A DNA stretch of 64,000 nucleotides from an uncultured Oscillospiraceae bacterium. GTDB lineage: Bacteria > Bacillota > Clostridia > Oscillospirales > Oscillospiraceae. Made by a program: the position numbers and the translations under genes. This document shows, piece by piece, positions 41,829-50,163 of this stretch. Numbering within the stretch: position 1 is the stretch's first letter; each line of letters opens with the position of its first letter. Where the stretch lies: the NCBI GenBank assembly GCA_910588105.1, contig CAJUQD010000006.1, positions 1-64,000 of the forward strand. Reading direction: 5' to 3'. The notes under the pieces were generated by a model. The model saw nothing but the letters and a program-made list of their open reading frames with translations, searched no databases and was not told where the DNA came from.

Positions 41829-44336
41829 TCATGCTTTTTCCCGGCGGGGGCGCTCCGATTCCTTGATTAACCGCCTGCACAGCACAATCAGACGCTCCGC
41901 CACGTCCACCGCCCGCTCCAGGGCATAGATCACCGACGGGGTGAGTAGCAAAAACACCACGATCACCAGCCCCGACTGGAAATCCAGCGGCGTAAGCTGG
42001 AAGAAGCCGCCGAAGCCCAGCACAGCGATGACAAAGGCCCCCGTCATTGCCCCCAGCAGCGTCCAGCGCTTCCAGTCCAGCGGGCGGGAGATGTAGTACA
42101 GCACCAGCAGTCCCACCTCGCCCATGATGACGGTAGCCAGGGTGGACAGCGTGACCCGCTCGAAGGAGAAGGCCAGGGTGAACAGCTCAATGCCCACAAT
42201 GAGCAGCACGTTGGTCAGCCCCCCCGGCAGGGCCCGGCGCAGCACGTTGGTCATAAACCGGCCCTTGACGATCTCATGGTTGGGCTCCAGCGCCAGCACG
42301 AAGGAGGGTGCGCCGATGGTCAGGGCACTGATGAGGGTGAGCTGGATGGGGATAAAGGGATAGGGGAAGCCTGCGAACAGGTTGATGAGGGACAAGAATA
42401 ACGACATGATGTTCTTCACCAGATACAGCGCCGCCGCCCGCTGGATATTGTTGATGACCCGCCGCCCCTCCTGCACTACCTGGGGCATGGAGGCGAAATT
42501 GGAGTCCAGTAGCACCACCTGGGCCACCTGGCAGGCCGCCTCCGCCCCGGAGGCCATGGCGATGCCGCAGTCCGCGTCCTTCAGGGCCAGCACGTCGTTG
42601 ACACCGTCCCCCGTCATAGCCACGGTGTGGCCCGCCTTTTGCAGCGCCTTCACCAGCTTGCGCTTCTGATCCGGGGTCACCCGACCGAACACGGTGTAAT
42701 CCCGCACCGCTCGGGCGTAGTCGCCGGGCTCCTTCAGGGTAGCGGCGTCCACAAAGCGCTCCGCCCCTTTGATCCCCGCCTCCATGGCCACGGCGGACAC
42801 GGTGGAGGGGTTGTCCCCCGAGATCACCTTCACCTCCACCCCCTGCTGGGCAAAGTAGCGGAAGGTGTCCGGGGCCTCCGCCCGGACGGGGTTGCTGATA
42901 ACCGCCAGGGCCAGCGGCTCCACCGCCCCCGCGATCCCCCCCTCCATGGTGGGGGCATTGGCGCATTTCGCCAGCAGCAGCACCCGGCAGCCCTGCTCCT
43001 GATAGGGGGTGACCATGTGCTCCAGGTCGGCGTACCGGGCCTTCATGATAAACTCCGGCGCGCCCACCACATAGGCGCCATATCCCCGGAACACCACCGC
43101 CGACCACTTGTTGGCCGAGGTGAAGGGCACGGTACGCTCCACCTGCCAGATGGAGGACTTATGAAAGCGCTGGGCCATGGCCCGGGCGGTGTCGTTGTCC
43201 GCGTCGATGGCCTGGTAATAGGCGTTGAGGATCTCCTCCACCCTGGTCCCGGGGCAGCGGTCCTCGTCCAGGGGGACCACCTCCCGCACCGACATCTCCG
43301 GCTGGGTGATGGTGCCTGTCTTGTCCACACACAAAACGTCCACGTGGGCCAGGGTCTCCACCGCGCTCATCTCGTGCACCAGGGTCTGCCGCTGGGCCAG
43401 GCGCATGACGGACACCGCCAGAGCCACGCTGGTGAGCAGGTACAGCCCCTCGGGGATCATGCCGATGAGGGCGGCCACCACGGCGGGCACCGCGTCGGAA
43501 AACACGTTCTCCTGCACCACCAGTTCGTTGTAGAACAGGGCCGCCCCGATGGGGATCAGGGCGAAACCGATGAAGCGGATCAGCTTGTCCAGCGACTTCA
43601 TCATCTCCGAACGGCCCACCCCCTGGTCGGCCTTGGCCTCCAGAGACAGCCGGGAAGCATAGCTGGCCGCCCCCACCCGATCCAGACGGGCGCGGCATTT
43701 GCCGGACACCACAAAGCTGCCGCTGAGCAGCTCATCGCCGGGGTTCTTTGTGATGGGGTCGGCCTCGCCGGTGATGAGGGCCTCGTTTACCGTCACCTGG
43801 CCGGACATCACCGGGCCGTCGGCGGGGATCTGATCCCCCGCGCCCAGCTCCACAATGTCCTCCCGCACCAGCTTGTGGACGGGGACGGTGCCCAACTGGC
43901 CGTCCCGCACTACCTTCACCCTGGCCTCGCTGAGCAAGGTGAGCTTTTCCAGGGTGGCCCGGGAGCGCAGCTGCTGGATAATGCCGATGACGGAGTTGAC
44001 CACGGCGATGCCCAAAAACATCATGTCCCGGAAGTTGCCCGACACCACCAGCAGCGCCGCCAACACCACAAACACCAGGTTAAAGAAGGTCAGGGTGTTC
44101 TCCCGGATGATCTGGCCGGTGGTCTTGGCGTTGGAGGCCACCGCCTCGTTGCCCAGCCCCCGCTCCAGCAGCTCGGACGCCTGGGCCGTGGTCAGCCCCA
44201 GCTTAGGGTCGGGAAAAATGCGCTCCGGCTCCCGGCGGTCCCGGGCGGGGCGCTCCTCCCGCCTGCGGGGACGCTCCTTGCCGTTCCGTCCGCGCCTGGG
44301 GGGCGGGGCCTGCTGCGCTTGTGCTGAATGAGCCAT
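41829..44336 (-). CDS. Cation-transporting P-type ATPase (CtpE-like)
   Basis: 835 residues. The basic disordered N-terminus contains PPRRGRNGKERPRRREERPA. The actuator loop has VNEALITGEADPI, the phosphorylation site is DKTGTITQ (~337), the hinge is TGDGVNDVLALKDADCGIAM, and ten helices are expected. Helix 4 reads IPEGLYLLTSVALA where Ca/Mg pumps usually have PEGLP. That variant is typical of the CtpE-like group, for which calcium uptake has been reported; the substrate here is inferred. AAAGGAG precedes ATG 44336. Monocistronic. Confidence 0.9.
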   Translation of the reverse strand: MAHSAQAQQAPPPRRGRNGKERPRRREERPARDRREPERIFPDPKLGLTTAQASELLERGLGNEAVASNAKTTGQIIRENTLTFFNLVFVVLAALLVVSGNFRDMMFLGIAVVNSVIGIIQQLRSRATLEKLTLLSEARVKVVRDGQLGTVPVHKLVREDIVELGAGDQIPADGPVMSGQVTVNEALITGEADPITKNPGDELLSGSFVVSGKCRARLDRVGAASYASRLSLEAKADQGVGRSEMMKSLDKLIRFIGFALIPIGAALFYNELVVQENVFSDAVPAVVAALIGMIPEGLYLLTSVALAVSVMRLAQRQTLVHEMSAVETLAHVDVLCVDKTGTITQPEMSVREVVPLDEDRCPGTRVEEILNAYYQAIDADNDTARAMAQRFHKSSIWQVERTVPFTSANKWSAVVFRGYGAYVVGAPEFIMKARYADLEHMVTPYQEQGCRVLLLAKCANAPTMEGGIAGAVEPLALAVISNPVRAEAPDTFRYFAQQGVEVKVISGDNPSTVSAVAMEAGIKGAERFVDAATLKEPGDYARAVRDYTVFGRVTPDQKRKLVKALQKAGHTVAMTGDGVNDVLALKDADCGIAMASGAEAACQVAQVVLLDSNFASMPQVVQEGRRVINNIQRAAALYLVKNIMSLFLSLINLFAGFPYPFIPIQLTLISALTIGAPSFVLALEPNHEIVKGRFMTNVLRRALPGGLTNVLLIVGIELFTLAFSFERVTLSTLATVIMGEVGLLVLYYISRPLDWKRWTLLGAMTGAFVIAVLGFGGFFQLTPLDFQSGLVIVVFLLLTPSVIYALERAVDVAERLIVLCRRLIKESERPRREKA

Positions 44337-44390
44337 AGGTAAGCTCCTTTTTGTCATAGTTTGGGGAATCATGGCATATCATACCACATA

Positions 44391-44419
44391 AAAGGGTTGG
44401 CGTAAACCGCCAACCCTTT
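44391..44419 (-). terminator. Terminator between the kinase and ATPase genes
   Basis: AAAGGGTTGGCG pairs with CGCCAACCCTTT over 5 nt; TTTTATG follows on the minus strand, so it ends the kinase transcript ahead of the ATPase promoter. Confidence 0.75.
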
Positions 44420-44441
44420 AACGTTTTGTTAAATTCGACAA

Positions 44442-44500
44442 ACGAGAAGCGCGAAGCCGCGCATCGCGGACAGGCGAAGCGTGACAACGAGAAGCGCGGA
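44442..44500 (+). repeat. GC-rich repeat fragment
   Basis: ACGAGAAGCGCG occurs at 44442-44453 and again at 44487-44498. The section between (GCATCGCGGACAGGCGAAGC then GTGACAA) matches the outer part of the 48419-48593 copy read on the other strand. Confidence 0.5.
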
Positions 44501-44522
44501 GCTGCCGTGAACCACACTTCCC

Positions 44523-45422
44523 TCAGACCGTCCACCTGACCTCCACCGTGAACACACCATCCTCCCATCGGGCGGCAACGGTGTGCCCCATCCGCTCCGC
44601 CAGGGCTTTGACGATGGCAAGCCCCAGCCCGGTGCTCTGCCCCGTGCGCATCTTGTCGGCGGTGTAGAACCGCTCGAACACATGGGCGGCGTCCTCGGCG
44701 GTGAGCCCATCCGCCCGGTTGGAAAAGGCGGACACCACGGCGTTCCCCTCCCGGTACAGCTTGACGGCCAGGGTGTCCTCCCCATGGCGCAGGGCGTTGG
44801 TGAGCAGGTTGGAGAAGATCCGGGTCACCGCCCCGCCGTCTGCCCACACCGGGGGCATGTCTGGGGCGATGTCCACCTCCATGACCAGGCCGCTCTCCTC
44901 AATCTGCTCGTAGGCGGCCGCCAGCTGGTCGGACAGCGCCCGGCCCAGATCCACCTTATCCCTCTCCAGGGGCAGCTCCCCTCCCTCGATCCGGGACAGG
45001 TCATAGAAGGCGGCGATGAAGGTCTGGAGGGTTCGGGCCCTCCCCTCGATCACCGACAGGTACTCCACCCTTTTCCCTGGAGACAGCCCCTCCCCCTCCA
45101 ACAGCTGCAAATAGCCCAGGATGGAGGTCAGCGGCGTGCGCAGGTCGTGGGACACGTTGGCGATCTGCTGCCGCAGCTCCTGTTCCTTCCGATGGTAGAC
45201 CGCCCGCTCCTCCTGGCGCAGCTCCAGCAGCTCGTTGAGGCAGACCAGCAGCTCCTCCGCCCCGGCGCTGGGGCAGGGCAGGGAGAGGCGGGCGGTGGTC
45301 TCGTCGGCCATCTGCTCCCGCATCCGGCGGGCGGCCCGATGAAGCCCCCGCTCCAGCGTGATCTGCCGCCCGATGAGGACGGCACACAGCAGGGCCAACA
45401 GGACAATCAGGACGGTTTTCAT
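44523..45422 (-). CDS. Sensor histidine kinase of the antimicrobial-peptide-type module
   Basis: 299 residues. One N-terminal helix (VLIVLLALLCAVLIG, 4-18) and almost no outside domain, a HAMP-less linker, the HisKA H-box NVSHDLRTPLTSILGYLQLL (~95), and an HATPase domain with N-box FSNLLTNALRHGED and GQSTGLGLAIVKALAERMGH. Lack of a sensor domain is typical of kinases that read the state of a partner ABC transporter. The partner regulator is at 47687. ATG 45422 behind GGGAGG. Confidence 0.9.
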   Translation of the reverse strand: MKTVLIVLLALLCAVLIGRQITLERGLHRAARRMREQMADETTARLSLPCPSAGAEELLVCLNELLELRQEERAVYHRKEQELRQQIANVSHDLRTPLTSILGYLQLLEGEGLSPGKRVEYLSVIEGRARTLQTFIAAFYDLSRIEGGELPLERDKVDLGRALSDQLAAAYEQIEESGLVMEVDIAPDMPPVWADGGAVTRIFSNLLTNALRHGEDTLAVKLYREGNAVVSAFSNRADGLTAEDAAHVFERFYTADKMRTGQSTGLGLAIVKALAERMGHTVAARWEDGVFTVEVRWTV

Positions 45423-45442
45423 AAAAGCCCTCCCTTCAGCCG

Positions 45443-45628
45443 TCAAATGATTCTAAACATGATGAGGAAAAGCACCAGTAAAAGTACCAGCAGTACCGCT
45501 TTCACATACCAGGGCGAGCGGTCCCCCCGGCTGGCCCACAGCCCCGCCAAGATCAGGAGGACAGGGCCGAGAATGCCCAGCGGGCCCATCATCACCAGCC
45601 GAACCAAAAAATTCCACAGATCCATCAT
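45443..45628 (-). CDS. Small membrane protein next to the kinase
   Basis: 61 residues from ATG 45628 (a second ATG follows; AGGTGG upstream). Two hydrophobic segments, FLVRLVMMGPLGILGPVLLI and YVKAVLLVLLLVLFLIMF, are joined by WASRGDRSP. No family recognised. It lies 20 nt before the kinase gene, so co-expressed with it, and may be a small accessory of the sensor or transporter. Confidence 0.65.
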   Translation of the reverse strand: MMDLWNFLVRLVMMGPLGILGPVLLILAGLWASRGDRSPWYVKAVLLVLLLVLFLIMFRII

Positions 45629-45634
45629 CTCCAC

Positions 45635-45688
45635 CTAAAGAGCGGCAGGCAGCGTGTCAAGTAGGAGCACCACAAACAGCGTTTTCAT
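45635..45688 (-). CDS. 17-residue micro-ORF upstream of the small membrane protein
   Basis: Reads MKTLFVVLLLDTLPAAL, with GAAGAGGTG upstream at proper spacing; its TAG stop overlaps the TTTAGGTGG ribosome site of the next gene. This could be a translated leader that couples to it, or the stump of a deleted gene whose signal-like N-terminus remains. Confidence 0.4.
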   Translation of the reverse strand: MKTLFVVLLLDTLPAAL

Positions 45689-45742
45689 AGGACACCTCTT
45701 CTTCACCACGTTCAGGAGGGGCGCCTGCCTTCGCGCTTCCGA

Positions 45743-45785
45743 AAACGGCTTTCGCCGGGCCTCCCGGCCCGGCTGAAAGCCGTTT
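45743..45785 (-). terminator. Long hairpin inside the antimicrobial-peptide-type operon
   Basis: AAACGGCTTTC pairs with GAAAGCCGTTT and, inside, CCGGGC with GCCCGG. On the minus strand GCCGTTTTC ends it. It touches the stop codon of the 26-residue ORF, splitting regulator-ATPase-permease from the kinase half. Confidence 0.7.
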
Positions 45786-45865
45786 CAATGTTCCTGCTTT
45801 TGCAGGATGCAGCACAGCCCGGCAAGAAAGGCCACCGCGATTACAACACCAAGGGCGATGCCCAT
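45785..45865 (-). CDS. 26-residue membrane micro-protein after the permease
   Basis: Reads MGIALGVVIAVAFLAGLCCI then LQKQEH: a single helix with two adjacent Cys and a charged tail. GACGAGGGGG lies 6 nt before the ATG. It starts 17 nt after the permease stop and ends at a terminator hairpin. It might be a transporter-associated small subunit. Confidence 0.5.
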   Translation of the reverse strand: MGIALGVVIAVAFLAGLCCILQKQEH

Positions 45866-45882
45866 CCGATTTCCCCCTCGTC

Positions 45883-46659
45883 TCATTTGATCTCCTTCTT
45901 TCTAAAACCATACAGGCCAATGGCCGTACACACCACCACCCAGAAGGCCCCTACCAGCCACGCCTTGCCCAGGTACATCCAATCGCCCACCACTGCCTTG
46001 GCTCCATCCAGCATATTACGGGGGAAGTACCGGCATATGGTCAGCAACACATCCCCCACCGGCCCACCGGCGAGCAGGCCTGCCACATCAAAAATGGCCT
46101 CCAGCACAAACACGATGCCCACATAGAAGAAAGAGGACGCCATCTCTCCGTTCACCAGGAACAGACACATGCACAGCGCCGCCTGGGCGCCCACCCACAG
46201 GGGCAGGCCCGCCGCCAGGAAATAGCCCACGATGACCAGCGCCTCCGGCGCGGAATAGAAGGTTCCCGCCTCCATAGGCAGGCACACTGCGCACAGGGCG
46301 ATGAAGAAAGCCATCATCACCACCAGATAGGCGATGGACAGCAGCGTCTGGGCGATGAGCTTACCCAAGTAAATCTGGGCACGGCTCAGGCCGAAGGACA
46401 CCTCGTTTTTCAGGGTGGAGTTTTTGTACTGCCCGGCGAACACGATGTCCCCGATAAGCAGGCAGATGCAGAAACCGATGGTTCCCATCTCCACGAGGGT
46501 GACGACAGCCGCGCCGAAGGGGGTGACCAAGGAATGGCTGTTGTGGAAGGCGAACATGGAGGCGTACAGCGCCTCCAACGCCAGCAGGACGCCTAGGGCA
46601 ATATACGTGTAGGGCCGGTGAAGCAGCTTATAGGCCTCGGCGCGGATGTAGTTAAGCAT
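45883..46659 (-). CDS. ABC-2 type permease of an antimicrobial peptide transporter
   Basis: 258 residues, six predicted helices; start MLNYIRAEAYKLLHRPYTYI is typical of BcrB/lantibiotic-immunity type permeases. Other segments: ICLLIGDIVFAGQYKNSTLKN and LTICRYFPRNMLDGAKAVVG. GGAGGTGG precedes ATG 46659, which overlaps the ATPase gene by 8 nt. Probably moves a bacteriocin-like or cell-wall-active peptide; the substrate is not evident. Confidence 0.88.
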   Translation of the reverse strand: MLNYIRAEAYKLLHRPYTYIALGVLLALEALYASMFAFHNSHSLVTPFGAAVVTLVEMGTIGFCICLLIGDIVFAGQYKNSTLKNEVSFGLSRAQIYLGKLIAQTLLSIAYLVVMMAFFIALCAVCLPMEAGTFYSAPEALVIVGYFLAAGLPLWVGAQAALCMCLFLVNGEMASSFFYVGIVFVLEAIFDVAGLLAGGPVGDVLLTICRYFPRNMLDGAKAVVGDWMYLGKAWLVGAFWVVVCTAIGLYGFRKKEIK

Positions 46660-47578
46660 GGCGGCCACCTCCGATCAGATTGAGGAAGTACGCTTCCAGG
46701 TCCGCGCCCTTCTGCTCCATGGCCAGCAGGGCCACGCCGTTCTGGGCCAGGGCATAGGACGCCCGCTTGGGGTCGTCCAGGCAGTCGTAGAGCTGCACCA
46801 CATTGTTTGGAAGCACCTCGAATTTATCCGTGCCCAGCTGGGTCTGGAGGACAGCGGCGGCCTTCGCCGCGTCGTCCACCTCCATGCGCAGGCAGGTGCG
46901 GCATTTGTCATGGAGGGCCTCCGCCGAGATTTCCTCCAGAATCCTGCCCTGCTCCATAAAGCCGTACCGGGTGGCCACGTTGGACAGCTCGGACAGGATG
47001 TGGCTGGATATGAAGATCGTGGTCTCCCGCTCCCGGTTGAGGGAGCGCAAGATCTGCCTAAACTCCGCCACCCCCTTCGGATCCAGGCCGTTGATGGGCT
47101 CGTCCAGGATGAGAAAGTCCGGATGGTTCATCAGGGCCAGGGCCAGCCCCAGCCGCTGCTTCATGCCCAGGGAGAAGGCCTTGAACTTCTTTTTGCCCGC
47201 GTCCGCCAGGTCCACCAGCTCCAACACCTCGTCCACCGCCTGTTTCCCGGGGATACCCCGCTGGAGCCGGTAGTATTCCAGGTTCTCGTGAGCGGTGAGG
47301 AAGGGGGAAAAGGAGGGAATCTCGATCATGGCCCCAGTGCGGCATCGCTGGGGGCGCATGTTCTTTCCCGACGCGCCGAACAGCTCCAGCTCACCCCCTG
47401 TTGGCTCGGACTGGCCGGTGGCCATCCGCATGAGGGTGGTCTTGCCCGCCCCGTTGCGGCCCACCAGGCCGTAGACATCCCCCCGGCGCACCTGCATGTT
47501 CACCCCGTCCAGGGCCATGCACCCGCCGTAGGCTTTTTTCAGGCCATAGGCCGCCATGACAGCTGAATTGTCGTTCAT
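46652..47578 (-). CDS. ABC ATPase, bacitracin/lantibiotic resistance type
   Basis: 308 residues. Walker A is GRNGAGKTT, the signature FSLGMKQRLGLALALM, Walker B LILDEPINGLDPKG, and SSHILSEL follows. The signature and the C-terminal ~90-residue extension match BcrA-type ATPases. ATG 47578 follows AAAGGCGG. It is preceded by the response regulator gene with a 108-nt gap. Confidence 0.92.
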   Translation of the reverse strand: MNDNSAVMAAYGLKKAYGGCMALDGVNMQVRRGDVYGLVGRNGAGKTTLMRMATGQSEPTGGELELFGASGKNMRPQRCRTGAMIEIPSFSPFLTAHENLEYYRLQRGIPGKQAVDEVLELVDLADAGKKKFKAFSLGMKQRLGLALALMNHPDFLILDEPINGLDPKGVAEFRQILRSLNRERETTIFISSHILSELSNVATRYGFMEQGRILEEISAEALHDKCRTCLRMEVDDAAKAAAVLQTQLGTDKFEVLPNNVVQLYDCLDDPKRASYALAQNGVALLAMEQKGADLEAYFLNLIGGGRHA

Positions 47579-47686
47579 AGCGCTTCCGCCTTTCTGTTTG
47601 GATTGTTTACAGCATAACGCGGAAAGGCCAAAACTCCTCAAAGGAAGTATAAAGAAAGTCTAAATCCCGGGGCGGCGCGCCCAAGC

Positions 47687-48376
47687 TCACACTTCCCCCA
47701 GCTTAAAGCCTATGCCCCACACCGTTTTGATGTAACTTCTATCGGGGTCGGCCTTGGCCAGCTTGGCGCGCAGGTTGCTCACATGGACGTTCACCGTGTT
47801 CTCGTCCCCCAGGAAATCCTCCCCCCACACCGCCTCATAGATCTGGGCCCGGGAAAAGGCCCGGCGGGGGTTTTCCATCAGCAGGGCCAGGATATCAAAC
47901 TCCCGCCCGGTGAGGGTCAGCTCCTCCCCGTCCAGGCTGGCGGTATGGCTGTCCCGGTCCAGGACAAGCGGCCCTGCGGTAAGCACATCTGCCCTGGGGG
48001 CGGAAAACTCCCGGCTTCGGCGCAGCTGGGCACCCACCCGGGCCAGCACCTCGGCATTGTCAAAGGGCTTGGGGATGAAATCGTCCGCCCCCAGCTTGAG
48101 CACGTTCACCCGGTCGGACACCCCCACCTTGGCGGAAGCCACGATAATAGGCATAGTCTTGCCCCGGCGGATGCGGGCGATAAGCTCCTCCCCGGTCAGG
48201 CCGGGGAGCATCAGATCCAGCACGATCAGGTCATAGTCGTATTTTTCCGCCCAAAGCAGGGCCTCGCTGCCGGAAAAGGCAGAGCGGCAGGAATAGCCCG
48301 CCCCCTCCAAAATGGTGCACAGCAGGCGGTTGATGTCGGCATCGTCCTCCACGACCAGAATGTTTGCGTTTTCCAT
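47687..48376 (-). CDS. OmpR/PhoB-type response regulator
   Basis: 229 residues. The receiver has acidic pair EDD (~11), phospho-acceptor LIVLDLMLPG (~53), and Lys in FIPKPFD. The winged-helix C-domain reads LTLTGREFDILALLMENPRR with VNVHVSNLRAKL. First gene of the antimicrobial-peptide-type module; the cognate kinase is four genes downstream. TAGGAG lies 7 nt upstream of ATG 48376. Upstream is the duplicated 36-bp repeat. Confidence 0.92.
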   Translation of the reverse strand: MENANILVVEDDADINRLLCTILEGAGYSCRSAFSGSEALLWAEKYDYDLIVLDLMLPGLTGEELIARIRRGKTMPIIVASAKVGVSDRVNVLKLGADDFIPKPFDNAEVLARVGAQLRRSREFSAPRADVLTAGPLVLDRDSHTASLDGEELTLTGREFDILALLMENPRRAFSRAQIYEAVWGEDFLGDENTVNVHVSNLRAKLAKADPDRSYIKTVWGIGFKLGEV

Positions 48377-48418
48377 GGCGGTTCTCCTATCAACAGTGGT
48401 ATTGCCGCGCTTTCTGCG

Positions 48419-48593
48419 GTCCAAGCTCCCCTGCGCGGCTAAGCTCACGCTTCTCCATTGTCACGCTCGCTTTGTCCGCGCTGCCGGGTCGCTTTCCTTT
48501 CGTCTCGGGCATAACCCGCCGCCGCTGCCCGGCGGCTGGGCTTCTGCCCTCGCTCCAGTCCAAGCTCCCCTGCGCGGCTAAGCTCACGCTTCT
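48419..48593 (-). repeat. GC-rich repeat with perfect 36-bp flanking direct repeats, copy 2
   Basis: The identical 36-base segment GTCCAAGCTCCCCTGCGCGG... is at 48419-48454 and 48558-48593. Read on the minus strand, between them are GACTGGAGCGAGGGCAGAAG, TTATGCCCGAGACGAAAGGA and AAGCGACCCGGCAGC, the same landmarks as at 32302. It fills the gap between the GH13 3' end and the response regulator 5' end. Confidence 0.7.
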
Positions 48594-48607
48594 ATCATAT
48601 CATAAAC

Positions 48608-48635
48608 GCCCCCGGCGTTTCCATACGCCGGGGGC
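48608..48635 (-). terminator. Terminator of the GH13 gene
   Basis: GCCCCCGGCGT pairs with ACGCCGGGGGC over 6 nt, 34 nt past the stop; GTTTATG follows on the minus strand. Confidence 0.75.
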
Positions 48636-48668
48636 AGACTTTAGGCTTTTTTAAGAATTCAGGGCGGG

Positions 48669-49952
48669 TCACTGTGCCGTCTCAATGATGATGGGGACGC
48701 CCCGGCAGCTCACCCGGCCGTCCTTCACCTCCACCCGGCCGCCGTCAAACAGGTTCTCGTACCATCCGTCCGGCACATCCACCCGCACCAGCGCCTTGGC
48801 TCCGCGCACACTGAACACCCCCGCCAGGCGGCGGTTCCCCTTGCGGTGGACGGCGTACAGCACGTCCCCCGGCAGAGCCTGGACGGTGTAGGCGCTGTCC
48901 GTCATGAGCGGGTGCTTTTTCAACGCGCACAGCCGCCGGAACTGCTCCGAGCGGTCCGGCCCCGTCCAATCCACCGGATCCTTGTAGAACAGGTTGGGCA
49001 AATGAGCGCAGCCCGCCTCCTGTCCGGCGTAGATGAACCCGGTTCCCTTCTGGAAGAAGCTGAAGGCAGTCCAGTTGAGCAGGGAGGGCCCGTCCGGCAC
49101 CAGAAAGGCCGCCCTGGCCTGGTCGTGGTTTTCCAGGAAGCGCAGCTTGCTGTAGTTGGCGGGGTAGGTCACCTCCTGCCGGTTTACCGCCTCGGCGTAG
49201 CGGGCCAGGGGGACTGTGCCGTCCAGATAGTCCCGGAACACGTGGTAGATGTCGTAGTCGTAGCAGATATCAAAGGCCTCGTAGGTCTGGCAGTCGGACA
49301 GGCAGCCGAACCCCTCCGCGCGCAGCTGGGCGATGAAACCTGGATCCACCGTCTCCGCCAGCCACAGGCATCCGGGGCGGACGCTCTCCACCGCAGCCCT
49401 GGCCTCCCGCCAGAAGCCCAGCGGCACCAGCGGGGCCACATCGCATCGGAAACCGTCCACCATAGACGCCCAATACTTCAGCGTCTCGATCTGATAGGCC
49501 CACAGCCCGCGGTTTTTGTAGTCTAGGTCGATGATATCCGACCAATCCCCCACCCGGTTGCCGAAGGCGCCGTCCTCCTTGTGGTAGAACCACTCGGGAT
49601 GCTCCTCCGCCAGCACTGAGTCCGGCGAGGTGTGGTTGTAAACCACGTCGATGATGCACTTCATCCCCAGCCTGTGGGCCTCGTCCACCAGACGGCGGAA
49701 GTCGTCCAGCGTGCCGTACTCCGGGTTCACCCCCCGATAATCCCGGATGGCGTAGGGGCTGCCCAACACCCCCTTGCGGGCTTTTTCCCCGATGGGGTGG
49801 ACAGGCAGCAGCCAGATCACGTCCGCACCCAACTCCCGGATGCGGGGCAGATCCCGACGCACCCCCTCAAAAGTGCCCTCCTGGGTGTGGTTACGCACAA
49901 AAATGGAGTAGATTACCTGGTTCCTCCAGGTTTTTTCTGTGTTTTCCGCCAT
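48669..49952 (-). CDS. GH13 alpha-amylase-family enzyme, intracellular
   Basis: 427 residues, no signal peptide. GH13 regions are present: region I DVVYNHTS, region II GFRCDVAPLVP (nucleophile Asp), region III LWLAETVD (acid/base Glu), region IV FLENHDQ. The C-terminal beta domain is short. It is shorter than typical neopullulanases or amylases, closer to cytoplasmic alpha-glucosidase-type members; the exact substrate is not predictable. GGAGG precedes ATG 49952. Confidence 0.9.
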   Translation of the reverse strand: MAENTEKTWRNQVIYSIFVRNHTQEGTFEGVRRDLPRIRELGADVIWLLPVHPIGEKARKGVLGSPYAIRDYRGVNPEYGTLDDFRRLVDEAHRLGMKCIIDVVYNHTSPDSVLAEEHPEWFYHKEDGAFGNRVGDWSDIIDLDYKNRGLWAYQIETLKYWASMVDGFRCDVAPLVPLGFWREARAAVESVRPGCLWLAETVDPGFIAQLRAEGFGCLSDCQTYEAFDICYDYDIYHVFRDYLDGTVPLARYAEAVNRQEVTYPANYSKLRFLENHDQARAAFLVPDGPSLLNWTAFSFFQKGTGFIYAGQEAGCAHLPNLFYKDPVDWTGPDRSEQFRRLCALKKHPLMTDSAYTVQALPGDVLYAVHRKGNRRLAGVFSVRGAKALVRVDVPDGWYENLFDGGRVEVKDGRVSCRGVPIIIETAQ

Positions 49953-50079
49953 GGCGCATTCCTCCTGTACAGTTTTCTCTTCCGCCGGGCGCGATGGAAC
50001 ATCTCCAGGCCCGCTTTGGGCCGCAGTCTATTATGCCAGATCACGCAGGCCCCATCAACGGCGGAATTGCATGTTGAGA

Positions 50080-50127
50080 AAGCATTGATTCAATCCATCG
50101 GCGGCATTTTGCCGCTTGAATCAGTCC
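50080..50127. repeat. Short palindrome of the AAGGAAGGACTG family
   Basis: The 48-bp hairpin has arms AAGCATTGATTCAATC and (reverse) AGGACTGATTCAA with a GCGGCATTTTGCCGC centre. Minus-strand tip AGGACTGATTCAA matches AGGACTGATTAAA of the 50793 element, and length equals that of the 36307 copy. Confidence 0.6.
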
Positions 50128-50163
50128 TATTTCAAACCCCATAATTTATCGAGGGGAGGCCTT

